Positions 1 to 11,198 of a stretch of DNA of 64,000 bases are shown here, one piece after another (position 1 is the first letter of the stretch; each line of letters begins with the position of its first letter). The notes under the pieces were generated by a model. It ran no database searches and had not been told where the DNA came from. It was given only the letters and a program-made list of their open reading frames with translations. A program made the translations under genes and the position numbers. This DNA is from Ichthyophis bannanicus (Eukaryota > Chordata > Amphibia > Gymnophiona > Ichthyophiidae): assembly GCA_033557465.1 (NCBI GenBank), contig CM066033.1, positions 586,922,438 to 586,986,437 on the forward strand, in the 5' to 3' direction.

Positions 1-1160
1 AGCTAAAGGCTTACAGCTGGTCAATTGATAGTAATTAAAGCTGCACCTGATTGTGTGTGTGAGCAAGGGAGAATCACTGCTGGGATCTGCGTGGAAAATA
101 AGCAGAAGTTAGCCTAACAAACAAAGTTTATTCTTTTCTTTGTGCCTTTGTATTTGGTAATTATTTGCTAAGAAAACATTAGCTAATTGCCTGACAAGCT
201 GAAGGTTGTTTTCTGATTTGTTTTATGACTTTTTGTTATCCATTTAAACACTGCAAGCAAGTAACCTCATTTATATTGCTATCAAGCATACATGTGCTGG
301 GTGAATTAAACCCCATCAATAAAAGAAGTATTTTATTGGCCTTACCACTTGGTTTCACAACTCAATTATTGTCATCAGCTGTGTTTGGGAGTGAATGAAC
401 TACAATACCCACAATACCTTGCAAGAATCATATGAATATATGCATCGTCAAGATTGTGTAAGTTCTCACCCTAGGCAGCCGTCTGACAGGTCCCAAGACT
501 ATTTATCTGATCTGCATGTCTCACACACACATACACCCTCACCTACATACAATCCCTACATCAACAGTCTCGCTTCTCGGATGACAGGGAATGTTAGGGT
601 GTTCTAGATCACTTCCTCTAGCTCACACAGCGTAGCTGGAATAATCACCATTGCACCTCTAAATATTTCTGTAGGGGTATTTAGTAATGTGTCTTAACCA
701 TACAACCTCCTCCCATTCTGTTCTTTAGAACTGCATCTTGTGGTCTTCCAGACTGCAGACATAATGGTTCACAATATCTTTCTCACAGCCATTCATCTCT
801 ATGGGATGCATTGTAGTGCAGAGCAGAAAGATTTCTAGGTCCTGGCCTTATTCTATATTTCTGCTGAAGCACACAGAATGTACACAGGCCTTTCCAGAAT
901 ATGCATTGCACGTCTCCACTGCTAACCATGCCCCCATTCCACCCCCTCCCATCCACGTTCTGAGATCCCTGTGCTAGTGCCGTGTACATGGAGGGCCATG
1001 GGTGTATCAGAATACGGTCTTAGATGTTTTCGCTAGAAAAACATCTACACCGCATGTCCAAGGGCTTATTCCTATTCCAGAATGACCCCCATGTGCTTTA
1101 GTTGCTCACATTGTGTCATAGGTGATACAAAATTTAGATGGTATCAAAAGGATGATGACA
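1..1160. other. No gene seen; AT-rich intergenic DNA
   Basis: The reading frames here are short and have no recognisable domain. There is a short CA-rich stretch near 521-545. I see no RNA gene, transposon terminus or convincing exon. Confidence 0.6.
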
Positions 1161-1394
1161 TGAACACCATTTTTTTTAAGTGCCATCAAGTCAGTGTTGA
1201 CTCATAGCAACACAGCTACCTCTGGGTTTTCTTGGCAATGTATCACCAGAAGTAGATTGCCAGCCTTTTCTTCTGAGGCAATGGAGGGTAAAGTGACTTG
1301 CCCAAGGTCACAAGGAGTGCCAGTGGGAATTGAACTGTTGATATTTTAGGTACTAGGCAGTTGCTCTACCACTAGGCTACTCCTCTGAACACCA
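1161..1394. repeat. 9-bp target-site duplication flanking SINE-1
   Basis: TGAACACCA occurs at 1161-1169 and again at 1386-1394, immediately outside both ends of the SINE. This fixes the SINE boundaries at 1170 and 1385. Confidence 0.8.
1170..1385 (-). mobile_element. tRNA-derived SINE with RTE/BovB-like 3' tail (SINE-1)
   Basis: Read on the minus strand this begins GAGGAGTAGCCTAGTGGTAG. That is a tRNA-like A box at about 1367-1379, followed by a B box (AGTTCAATTCCC) at about 1325-1335, so the head is a tRNA-derived pol III promoter. The body has a LINE-independent middle. The 3' end (about 1170-1215) ends in ATGAGTCAACACTGACTTGATGGCACTTAAAA. The same type of ending closes both RTE elements in this window (5150-5187 plus strand, 41605-41640 minus strand). 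SINEs with BovB-like tails are known from squamates (Sauria SINEs), and this one has the same architecture. It is probably mobilised in trans by the local RTE. It has diverged, and no activity can be inferred. Confidence 0.8.
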
Positions 1395-1880
1395 CATAGT
1401 ACCCAGAGAAAATCTCAGGGCTCTTAGAGTAAAAAGCATGGACTTTGTTGTATTTATATATATGGACTAAAGTGTTTAAAGCTATGTAAGTATTTTAAAC
1501 AAGATGATATGTATATAGGATCTGGTATAGGCAGACAGAATCCATGTTTTTAAGAAATGTGCAAGGAAGCAGGGTAGAGTTGTTACCAGTTTAAGGAATA
1601 TTACTGTGTATGAGATGTATGCCGCTGTTGTCCAGTAGCAGGATGAGGTGAGTGATTGATGTTATAGATGATGTCAGGTATGCAAAATCACATGAAGATA
1701 CCAGATCTATGGATATTATGGAAGAAGGTTGTTGGATGGGGGTGAATTAGTGGTTTCCAAAGTATAACTGGGGTCTCTATCACCATAGGCATAAAAGCCA
1801 AAGAAGGGAGCACCCTAGAGCAAAGCTCACCGGATCTCTGTAGAGGTGTCACATTGGCTGACCCATGCTATAGTAGCATC
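1395..1880. other. No gene seen
   Basis: AT-rich DNA between two non-autonomous elements. I see no ORF with recognisable content and no terminal repeats. Confidence 0.5.
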
Positions 1881-1888
1881 ATCACAGG

Positions 1889-2220
1889 AAGGACCAGTGC
1901 CGCAATTGAGCAAACTAGGCAATCACCTAGAGCACCAACTTTCTATAGCGCCCATTGCCACCACTGTTGCCACCCCCTGACACCCAATGGCAACTTCCTG
2001 CTGTAAACAGGAAGTCGGCATCGGGCATCAGAGGGGTGGGCAAAAGTAAACAGCCCCACAATGCTGAAGTTTAAAGTAAGTGCCACGGGACTGTTTGTAA
2101 CCATTGCTGCTGCTGCTGCACATCCCGAAGAGGGGTGGCAATGGAGGCAATGAGCACCACAGGGGGGGGCGCAAGGGATGAGGTTCACCTAGGGCACCTC
2201 ATCTCCTTGTGCCAGCCCTG
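1889..2220. mobile_element. hAT-type MITE
   Basis: A 332-bp non-coding element flanked by a perfect 8-bp duplication ATCACAGG (1881-1888 and 2221-2228), the duplication length typical of hAT transposons. The right end reads inward as CAGGGCTGGCACAAGG and the left end is a diverged AAGGACCAGTGCCGCAA. Both ends then run into the CTAGGCAATCACCTAG / CCTAGGTGAACC motifs often seen in vertebrate non-autonomous hAT ends. No transposase is encoded. Movement would have needed a hAT transposase from elsewhere. Confidence 0.75.
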
Positions 2221-2228
2221 ATCACAGG

Positions 2229-2560
2229 TAGATTGGAACTTGCATTCAATGCCTGTGAGAAAACTGTAAGACAAATAGCAGAATTTCACATCCCTATGTA
2301 CTTTCTCCTCTCACTTGGTTTGCAGCTTGTCTTACTGTGAGGGCTTGTGTGCATTACTGATGCTGAGGGCTAAGCTCTCGGTAGCTTAATTACAGGCAGT
2401 GTCTCCAAAGATGAAAAGGCTTCATCTGAGGTGCCAGACCAAGATAAACTACCCATCTGGGCAGTGTACAGCTCTATCTGTGGGTTGTAGGTCAAACTGA
2501 AATGGACTGGCATCAGGCACTTTGCATCTGATGATCTCGTGGAGGCACAATCCGTACTGT
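2229..2560. other. No gene seen
   Basis: Mixed-composition DNA. The short frames have no supporting motif. Confidence 0.5.
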
Positions 2561-2573
2561 GCATCCTGGCCTC

Positions 2574-3110
2574 TGTGCATTCGGGCAATTTTGATTCCGT
2601 GGGGCATGTCTAGCCCCCGCGGGATCAGAATCGCGTCTAGGCCTGTACATGCAGGGCGGGACACAATTCCCATCAGCCTGCACGTACAGGCCCCTACCTG
2701 GCTAACTCAGTCAGGTTCCTGAATGGAGCTGCAGTACCATGGAGTTCGATTGCCATGGCACCGTGACTCCATTCAGGAGCCATGATCCCCGGCCGCTGAC
2801 CACTCTCCTTTCTCTGCAGCCCTATCCCCGATCTGGCCTCCCATGGCCAGGGTTGGACTGCAGGGACTCTCCTGCACTCCCTAACCTTTTCAATGCTGGC
2901 CAGGCCTCCCATCCCCCTATGTCTAGGAGGACTTAATCCACCTCCAGAGTGGAATAAGTCCCTCGTCCAGTATGCTGGCCTTAACTCTGCCTCAGCACCA
3001 TATGTCCGGGACCGCAGACCGCCCACTACCCCCCCTAACTCTGCCTCAGTACTGCCCCCTCCTACCCCTGTCTAAGCCTCCCCATACAAACTCCTTGTTC
3101 ATACGGGGAT
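2574..3110. repeat. GC-rich interspersed repeat, copy 1
   Basis: A GC-rich block with a near-palindromic core around 2590-2630 (GATTCCGTGGGG...TAGCCCCCGCGGGATC). The core and the following CTAACTCAGTCAGG and ACCATGG segments recur at 46834-46960. A diverged version of the core lies at 40630-40690. Several overlapping open frames here are long only because the DNA is GC-rich, and I see no protein domain. The class of the repeat is not recognised. Confidence 0.5.
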
Positions 3111-3160
3111 GCTTAGTTGGGGACGGCAAGGGGGGTGAATAGTTAATCAATCAATTTTAC

Positions 3161-3762
3161 AAAGAAACATAGAAATATGATGACAGAAAAAGACCACATG
3201 GCCTATCTAGTCTGTCCTTCCATATCAACAACTACAGCAGTCCCCTTTTTACCTTTAGAGATCCTCTGTGTTTGTCCCATGCTTTTTTGAATTCAGTTAC
3301 TGTCCTCATCTCTACCACCTCCACTGGGAGACTATTCCATGGGTCCACTACTCTTTCCGTAAAGAAATATTTCTGCATATCACTCCTGAATCTATCTCCC
3401 TTCACCCTCATCCCATGTCCCCTCGTTGCAGAACTTGCTTTCAATTGAAAGAGGCTCTCTCCCTGAACATTTATGCCACGGAGGTATTTAAACATCTCAA
3501 TCATATCACCTCTATCCCGCCATTCCTCTAAGGTGTACATATTAAGATCCTTAAGTCTGTCCTCATATGCTTTATAATGAAGACCACTAACCATTTTAGT
3601 AGCCACCCTCTGCACCTACTCCATCCTGTTCACATCCTTTTGAAGGTGCGGTCTCCAGAATTGCACACTATACTCCAAATGAGGTCGCACCAAAGACTTA
3701 TACAGAGGCATTATCACCTCCTTTTTTCTGCTAGCCATTCCTCTCCATATGTACCCAAGCAT
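3161..3762 (-). pseudogene. CR1 LINE (family B) 3' fragment, ORF2 C-terminus
   Basis: A 5'-truncated CR1 copy read from 3762 down to 3161. The frame at 3616-3915 begins to match CR1 from about 3760 ([18 protein letters not shown]). It continues at 3232-3615 with the CR1 C-terminal module: QRVATKMVSG, GDMIEMFKYL, KYFFTERVV, WNSLP, and ending KVKRGLL. The two frames are offset, so the copy carries a frameshift near 3615. The 3' UTR ends at 3161-3200 with the TTTCTATGTTTCTTT-type terminal repeat (minus strand) characteristic of this CR1 family. Copies of the same family lie at 22919-25205, 25505-25636 and 56785-57419. Confidence 0.85.
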
Positions 3763-5201
3763 AGTGGGGATGGACGTCCCAATGGATTCAGCTGTTAGCA
3801 TACTTAAAAGGTTCTGCCAGGAAATTTGGAAGACAACATTATGACCAACCGACTGGAAAAGATCTGTGTTTATGCCAATACTGAAGAAAGGTGATCCATG
3901 GAAATTATCGCACAATCACTCTGATCCCATATGCCAGTAAAATTCTACTCAAGATCGTTCAGCAGAGATTACAACCATACCTATAACAAAAACTGCCTGA
4001 AGTGCATGCAGGGTTCAGGAAAGGGCAAGGAACGAGAGACATCATTGCAGATGTGAGATGGATCCTTGAAAACACCAAAGAATACCCAAAGGATATCTAT
4101 ATGTGTATTATTGACTACAGCAATGCTTTTGACTGTGTAAACCATGAGAAACTCTGGGCCACATTAAGAAGCATGGATATACAAGAACACTTGATCATTC
4201 TTTTGCAGAAACTTTACATTGATCAAAAAGCAACACTTGATATGGAACAATAATGGTTTAAAAATCAGCAAAGGTGTACAACAAGGCTACATACTTTCCC
4301 CCTACCTGCTTAATTTATATGCAGAATAAATCATCAGAGAAGCAGGACTGTATGAAGACAACCGAGGTGTGTGAAGATTGGTGGAAGACCCTAATATTCC
4401 CTGTAATCAACAACTTTTGCTCTGCTGATGATAGCACATTACTGGCTGAAACTGAAGATGATCTGAAACATTTGCTTCTCAAGATCAATGAACATAGTCT
4501 TATAATGGGCCTGCACCTTAATGTAAAGAAGACAAAGATCCTGACAACTGGCAAAATCAATAAGTTCATCATTGATGGAGAAGAAATTGAAATAATCGAC
4601 AACTTTAACCTACTTGGATCAACTATCAATAAAGAAACAACAAGCTGTCAAGAAATCAGATGACGCATTGCTCTTGGCAGAATGGCTGTGAAGGACCTAG
4701 ACAAGATTCTCAAGAGCAGAGATGTCTCTATACAAAGATTTGACTTGTTCAAGCCATGGTATTTTCAATAATGTCATATGGATGTGAAAGTTGGACAGTG
4801 AAAAAGATAGACAGGAAGAAAATTGATGCCTTTGAATTATGGTGCTGGCGACCAATACTGTGCATCCTATAGTCTGCCCAAAGAACAACCAGTCAGTACT
4901 GGAGGAGATCAAATCTAAGCTTTCCTTAGAAGCTCAGATGACAAGACTTCGAATTTCATACTTTGGACACATCATGCGAAGAGAGAGGTCATTAAAGAGA
5001 GACATCATGCTTGGCAAGGTAAAGGGTCAACGCAAAAGAGGAAGGCCAGCAAGAGATGGATCGATACAATAACAGCAGCTATGGATACCACTCTATCAAC
5101 AATGAGCCACTTGGCTGAAGACTGAACAAAGTTTAGGTGTATCCAGAGGGTCGCCAGGAGTCGACACTGACTCAACGGCACTTAAAACAACAACAACAAA
5201 A
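3763..5201 (+). pseudogene. RTE/BovB LINE fragment, reverse transcriptase to 3' end
   Basis: A 5'-truncated RTE copy. The translation begins with a decayed form of the minus-strand copy's QEIWKTT and ILKKGDP segments. It then gives AGFRKGQGTRDIIADVRWIL and a palm motif A of the form CIIDYSNAFDCVNHEKL (4002-4253), then a fragment with SADDSTLLAETEDDLKHL (motif C, here ADD) at 4274-4663. After several frameshifts and stops the 3' end is TCGACACTGACTCAACGGCA followed by an (ACA)n tail at 5187-5201. RTE ORFs encode an AP endonuclease plus RT; only the RT part remains here. It is the closest relative in the window of the fuller minus-strand copy at 41602-46016. Confidence 0.85.
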
Positions 5202-5557
5202 TCTAGCAAACCTCCTTATTTTTGGCATCCTCTTTGGCCACCCAAATTAAAATACTCTACACAAGGAATAAAACATAGAAAATAAACTTTTACACTGTTA
5301 TCATTCTCCTTAGGCTCCAATTAACTAAATGAAACTCAAAAGCAAAGGACAGTAGATATACTAAGATAAAAGAAGAAGGCAATAAATAAATGGATGAGAA
5401 GCCAATGTTACATCATATTTGCATCACTATCTAACCCCAGGAACACTAGGTTAATCAATAATAGCAAATTGTTCACTTTTTGTATTATACAGGAAATCTC
5501 ATAATAGTCTGAGATTTAAAAAAATATATCTAACAGTTAAATATTTCACTAAACAAT
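5202..5557. other. No gene seen; AT-rich
   Basis: AT-rich sequence between the RTE tail and the L2-like relic. It could be the decayed upstream part of that relic, but I see no alignable motif. Confidence 0.4.
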
Positions 5558-5774
5558 TTGAAAGAAGTTGTAAAAAGAAAAGGTCACCAAGGGCCTGAGC
5601 TTCTTAATGCATCTGTAGAAATAATTTATTCGAACTTCTGGAGATATCAAAGACTTCAGAAAGAAACTCAAGACCCTCCTGTTCACAAAACACTATGGAA
5701 GCATCACATAGTCCAGCAATTGCTCAGATCTCCCTTCCCTCAAACCTGTCAGACCATTAGAACTGCTTTCTGAT
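5558..5774 (+). pseudogene. L2-like LINE, C-terminal remnant (left half, split by L1)
   Basis: One frame around 5640-5710 reads DIKDFRKKLKTLLFTKHYG and then a stop. This is the typical L2-clade C-terminal ending (a conserved F.K.LKT.LF segment). The L1 at 5775 interrupts the element just after this stop. The presumed 3' UTR resumes at 11238 and ends with a (TAAA)n tail near 12268, as L2-type LINEs usually do. The longer overlapping ORF in another frame is a shadow. Confidence 0.6.
5759..5774 (+). repeat. Left 16-bp target-site duplication of L1-1
   Basis: AGAACTGCTTTCTGAT, repeated exactly at 11222-11237. A perfect 16-bp duplication is typical of target-primed reverse transcription and indicates a fairly recent, full-length insertion. 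Confidence 0.92.
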
Positions 5775-5907
5775 GGGGGCGGAGCCTGATGTCCAGCGGG
5801 TAAGACGCTTCGCGCTGAAGCTCCCGAGAGGCCTACTTAGAATCCTGACTTAATACCTATACAAACTTACTATTTCGCTCCGGGCTGACCGGGGTACCTC
5901 GGGGGGG
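5775..5907 (+). promoter_or_regulatory. L1-1 5' UTR, presumed internal promoter
   Basis: This is 133 bp of GC-rich sequence starting GGGGGCGGAGCC directly at the left target duplication, ending just before the ORF1 ATG in a G run. L1-type LINEs carry an internal promoter in the 5' UTR. Its promoter role here is inferred from position only. Confidence 0.4.
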
Positions 5908-6756
5908 ATGGCGGCCCATAAACCAGCGCGCTTGGACTTCGGGTCTCCTTCTTCTTCTCACGGAAAACGCTCCAAAACAGAGGTGTCCTCCCCACAGAAG
6001 ATGGCTCCATTTCGAGAAAACCCCGAAATGCACTTGGAGATTTTAGAGGAAATACGCGGCTTGAAGGAATTGGTGCAGTCCAATGGAGAAGCGCTTAGAG
6101 CCATGCGAGAAGACTTTGGAGTGCTCCAGGACCGACTTGAAAGTCTCTCATTACGGCAGGACAATATGGCGGGGGTCCTCGACTCGCACGCGGTGCGCTT
6201 GGGCACACTGGACAAGGCTGAGCGCCAGATACAGAATCTTCAAAAGGAGTTAGAAGATAGCAATAATCGAGCCCGTCGCAACAATGTGAGGCTCATTGGA
6301 ATACCGGAGGGGGTGGAAGCGGGAGATATGAGAGAATTCCTGCTCAAAACTCTTCCCTCCTTGCTGAAGATCACCTTTCATAAAGAACTGGAAATCGATC
6401 GTGCACACCGTGTTCCTACCCACATGGCGCTCAACCGAACGGCCCCCCGGCCTATTATCTTTCGCTTGCTACGATATCAACAAGTGGAACAAATTTTAAA
6501 TGCTGCTCGGGCGAACCATCATTTGGAATTTGAAGGTCACAAAGTCTCCTTCTTCCCTGATTTGGCAAAGCCTACCGTTGACCGACGGAAGAAACTCCTT
6601 GCTTTTCGCCCTCGACTTCAACAGCTACAGGCTCGCTTTGGCCTGTTGTATCCCGCGAAGCTCCGAGTGACTCTCCACAACCAAACCAGGACATTCGAAG
6701 ATCCTGATCTACTATCAGCATTTTTAGACTCCAAAGAAGCAGAGCAGATGCGCTAA
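5908..6756 (+). CDS. L1 ORF1 protein (RNA-binding chaperone)
   Basis: An intact 282-codon ORF. In the L1 family, ORF1p trimerises through a coiled coil, coats the element RNA and acts as a nucleic-acid chaperone in the ribonucleoprotein. Seen here: a low-complexity N-terminus (1-38), a heptad-rich coiled coil (about 41-120), an RRM-like region beginning at RRNNVRLIGIPEG (about 123-135), and the C-terminal domain with IDRAHRVP (163-170), RPIIFRLLRY (181-190) and VSFFPDLAKPTVDRRKK (213-229). The ATG at 5908 follows a G run and is the first Met of the frame. The length is near the usual 280-340 residues. It lies 433 bp upstream of ORF2, in the expected order. No stop or frameshift is present, so it could be functional. 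Confidence 0.93.
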   Translation: MAAHKPARLDFGSPSSSHGKRSKTEVSSPQKMAPFRENPEMHLEILEEIRGLKELVQSNGEALRAMREDFGVLQDRLESLSLRQDNMAGVLDSHAVRLGTLDKAERQIQNLQKELEDSNNRARRNNVRLIGIPEGVEAGDMREFLLKTLPSLLKITFHKELEIDRAHRVPTHMALNRTAPRPIIFRLLRYQQVEQILNAARANHHLEFEGHKVSFFPDLAKPTVDRRKKLLAFRPRLQQLQARFGLLYPAKLRVTLHNQTRTFEDPDLLSAFLDSKEAEQMR

Positions 6757-7189
6757 TCCAACGACTTGGACTTTTATTTGCCGGCTCTGTCCGCCATTTT
6801 GAAGGGCCCGATGCGGCGGTCATAGTCAAGCATAGAGACTACCTGGACTTTCTTTCTTTCTTTCTATGACTTTTTTGTTTTTTGGTCTCCTATCCCTCCA
6901 TGATGTGTGCCTCGGTCGGATTCGGAGCACGCACAGTCCTACAGGTTATGTGTTTTTTCAATTTCGGCCTTCTCTGGGGCTTCTCCCCGCAGACACATGG
7001 TCGCCAGTAATTTTTGGGGTTCTGCTTCTTCTCTACCGCGCTGCGGTTTTTCTTTTTTAATGTGGGGCGCTTCATTGTATTATCTAAGCTTATTTTCTTT
7101 TATGCCATATGTACAGCCAGATACAGTCAATATGAGGGACATTGTGAAATTATGTGCGCTATCATGCTCAGAATTTTTAACTTGTCTGA
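6757..7189 (+). other. L1-1 inter-ORF spacer
   Basis: A T-rich, non-coding spacer between ORF1 and ORF2. The short frames inside it show no L1 motif. How ORF2 is translated from the bicistronic RNA cannot be told from the sequence. Confidence 0.7.
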
Positions 7190-10100
7190 ATGGCCTTATG
7201 TAAAATCTTATCACTCAACGTAAAGGGCATTAATAGTCCAATCAAAAGAAAGAAAATCCTTAGCTATCTTAGCCATGAGCATGCTGATTTAGCGTTTCTT
7301 CAGGAAACGCACTTAAACTCTGCTGAAACACTGAAACTCAATGTTAAGCCTTACATGGTGGCTGCCTATTCTCCCGCCGTTTCCAAACGGTGCGGGGTAG
7401 CCATTCTGGTTAAGAAATCTTTGCAAGCTACTGTAATTGATACTAGCGCTGACAAGGAGGGTAGATGGGCCCGAGTACATCTTAAGGTGGGAGATAGTGA
7501 ATTTACATGTATTTGCATTTATGCCCCGAATGTGGACAACCCTGCTTACTATGCAAGTATTGCGCAGTTGGCACAGGCCTCTGCCAATACTCCATTAATA
7601 CTTGGTGGTGATTTTAATCAAGTGTTAGACCCTCTGATAGATAGACAGCCGCCTAGAACGAGTAGTCCACCCAAGAGTCTTGCTACCCTTACAGCTCTGA
7701 TGCAAGATCTTGCGCTGGTAGATATATGGAGGCTGCTTCACCCCTCTGACTTAGAGTTCACTTTCTTTTCTGCCCCCCATCACTCCCAATCTAGAATAGA
7801 TTTCTTTCTCATTTCCAAAGCAATGATTTCTCAAGTAGACACGACTAGGATTCATCCTCTCCATATTTCAGATCATGCTGCCATATCTTTATCATTACAT
7901 GTCACTGCGCGGGACGATCCTCCCCGAGCTTGGTTTTTTGATAGATCCTTACTGGGTCAAAAAGATTTTCAGGTTGATACAAAGGCCGCTATCCAAGATT
8001 ATTTTCATTTTAACTCACCCCATGACACAGCGAGCTGGGCTTGGTGGGAGGGTTTTAAAGCATCTATCCGCGCAACTATAACTAGCTATCAAATTCGGCA
8101 GGGGAAACAAAGAAAGCAGCATTTACTGATTCTAGAGCAGCAGATACAAGCTGGGGAGCGTCTTCTCACGTCCCGTACTGACCCATGTATTTTACTCCGT
8201 TTACAACGCTTGCGTTTTCAATACAATCAGCTTTTGTACACTGCTGCTGTCAAAAATATTGAATCACAACAAGGGCTATATTATCGGGAAAATAATCGTG
8301 CTGGCAAATTATTAGCAAATGCCCTAAAAGGTCAAAAAGAAGCCAAGCGTGTTACCGCCCTCCGTAATCCGTCGGGGGGGGGGCTTGGTCACTAAAGATA
8401 CCGAAATCTTAGAACTCTTTCGTGATTTTTATACTCGGCTTTATCAATCTGAATGTGATTTTGAGCCAGATGTATTTGAACGCTTACTTTCAGGGGTACA
8501 AAGACCGACCCTATCTGACGAAGATAGAGTGGCCTTGGACACACCCTTTACTGTCTCAGAAATTCATTCTGCTATCAAGAAATGTGCCTCAGGTCGAGCC
8601 GCAGGCCCAGACGGTCTCCCTGCTGAATTCTACAAAACCTTTCACGCTGACTTAGCTCCAGCTTTGAAACTTTATTTTTCTGCTCTGGCCGAGGAGGGTT
8701 CTCCTTCTGGGTCCTTTTCAATGGCAAATGTAGTAGTTTTTGAGAAAGAGGGGAGAGACCCGCAACTAACAGCTAATTATCGTCCAATTTCCCTCCTAAA
8801 CGCGGACTATAAAATATTTGCCACCATTCTCTCTACCCGGCTCTCTGATAGGATGCCTACCTTAATACACCCAGATCAATGCGGTTTCATTCCTGGTAGA
8901 TCAACTGCTGACAATGCTCGGACTCTATGCCATGTACTGACTACCGCAGTTAATCTTGATCGCCCATTTGTTGGTCTCTCACTTGATGCTGAGAAGGCCT
9001 TTGATCGCTTAGAGTGGCCCTTCCTGTTTGCAGTCCTCCGCTGGTACGGATTCGGGGAAGGTTTTCTCCGTTGTCTTCGCACCATGTACGCACAGCCTAC
9101 AGCCAGTATATGTGCCAATGCTTTAAAGTCTCAGCCTTTTCCCCTTCAACGCGGCACTCGCCAGGGATGCCCACTGTCTCCACTTCTCTTCGATCTTGCA
9201 CTCGAACCCTTGGCTTTACTAATCCGGCAATCGGAGGAGATTCATGGAGTCCCCTTCACCCATAGGGAAATCAAAATTTCAGCGTATGCTGATGACCTTA
9301 TGCTTTTTGTCTCTATAGACTCAGTACCGGCTGTCCTAGAGCAAATTGGTAAATACTCACAACTGTCCGGTTATAAGATAAATTGGACCAAGTCGGTAGC
9401 CTTTCCATTAAATCCTTTGCTTCATCAGGCAGATATGCAACCCTTCCCCTTTTTATGGCAACCTCGCATGGTCAAATACCTTGGGGTTCACTATTGTTCT
9501 CCTTTGGAAGACACTATCTCCTTCAATGCCAAAGACTTAACCTCTAAAGTCCGGGCGCTTACTCACCGCTGGACTCCTTTAACACTTACCTGGTGGGGTC
9601 GATTAGAAACCATAAAAATGATGATTGTTCCGAAAGTGAATTATATCTTAGAAATGTTGCCCTGTCTCTTACCTCGACGTATATATAAAGATTTAGAGGG
9701 CCTTCTGACTAGATACTTGTGGCAAAACAAGACACCTAGGATAGCGAAACATAAGCTGCAAGCAGATAAGGAAAATGGGGGTGTCAGATTCCCTGATTTC
9801 CTGAAGTATCATCAATCTTTTCTTCTCAAACAAGGCGCTCGTTGGCTGGAAGATCCAGTACCGAGTAGACCTGTGTGGCTAGACATAGAAGAGGACCTTT
9901 GCAAACCGATTCCTCTTACTTTTCTCCCTGGTATGACTCTCCCATCAGACTCCCACTTTCCACCAATGCTTTTAGACACCTTAGGTGCCTTTAATAATCT
10001 TATGCAATCTTTAGACTCCCGACTCTGTCCGTTAGACAAGCTCCCACTTTGGTACAATACTCGATTTCGAATACAAAATAAGCCGATGGCGTGGAGCCCC

Positions 10101-10982
10101 TGGTACACTAGGGGCATTTGGATTCCTAGTCAGTTGTTCCATGAAGGTCGCTGGAAAACTTTTAGGGAATTGCAAATTGAATTTGGTCTCCCAGCGAAAC
10201 ACTACTTTCAGTTGGTGCAACTTCAGCATTGCCTTCGGAGTGCTAAGGTGCTCCCGCCATCGGCCTCCCCTACACAAGGTTGGTTGGAGACTATCCGATC
10301 TATCGGTAGTTCACCGGGTGTAGCATCCAATTTTTACAAAACCTTATGTAATGCTATAACTAGAGATACCCCTATAGCGCAGAAAGCATGGGAGAGAGAA
10401 TTGCATGTGACTTTGACCCCGGAGCAATGGAGCCTTGTCTGGAGTAGAGTGACACGGGTCTCCCGATCCGCCTCACTCACTCAGACACTCTTCTTTCTAG
10501 CCCACCGGTGTTTTTACACTCCTGACAGATTAGCCAAATGGAACACTACTCAGGGCAATAGTTGTTGGACATGTCATGCGGCCATTGGTTCACTACCTCA
10601 TGTTATGTATGAATGTCCCGCACTACAGTATTACTGGCGTCGGGTCTGGGGTCGTATCCAGTCTATTTTGCACTTTCAAGAGCCCCTTTCTTGGAGGATA
10701 GTGGGACTTCGCTCAGCTGCGGGGATCCCCTCTCTTCCAAAAACGGCTTACTTCCTTTTGGACTTTATGCTTGGCATTGCTATTTCCCTAATTACGAAAT
10801 ACTGGAAAAATAGCTCTCATCTGAGCCCCAATGAATGGTGGAATCATGTCTGTCTCTACAGTAAATATGAACAAATACCTCGTATGTTTGCTTCCCCCAT
10901 TCAGACTCCTCATCATCGGTCTAAATGGAAGATGCTCAATGACTATGTACATTCTGCTCAATGCTCTCATCTGACTGTCTAA
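7190..10982 (+). pseudogene. L1 ORF2: AP endonuclease + reverse transcriptase, one frameshift
   Basis: A protein of about 1,260 residues split into two frames (7190-8395 and 8349-10982). ORF2p nicks target DNA and primes reverse transcription from the nick. Endonuclease motifs: ILSLNVKGIN (residues 6-15), QETHL (38-42), IYAPN (about 110-114), GGDFNQV (139-145) and SDHAAI. RT motifs in the second frame: NYRPISLLNADYKIF, LSLDAEKAFDRLEW (motif A), RGTRQGCPLSPLLF (motif B) and ISAYADDLMLF (catalytic YADD). A C-terminal CWTCH...HVMYEC cluster matches the L1 cysteine-rich domain. The break is at 8374-8383: ten G in a row put the frame off by one and a stop follows at 8393. One G fewer would keep the frame open, so this may be a recent slippage mutation or a sequencing error. 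Confidence 0.92.
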
Positions 10983-11198
10983 ATTTGTATATATCTTTGT
11001 CCCATGATTATTCTGTATCACAGATACTCTTTTGATTGTTTTGATGTATAATCACTGTTGTTTGGAAGCGTTCACATGCTGACATAATCAGCTAGAGAAG
11101 AAGCGTGGGGGTGGGGGGTAATTGGGTTTACTTTTCTTTATTGTATACTTGTTTTGTCTCCTTTGGTGTGTTGTTTCTTTTGTTTGTTGCAAAATGAA

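Noticed and set aside
2694..3026. 110-codon ORF in the GC-rich repeat
   Set aside because: Several overlapping frames are open on both strands here, as expected in GC-rich DNA; no domain.
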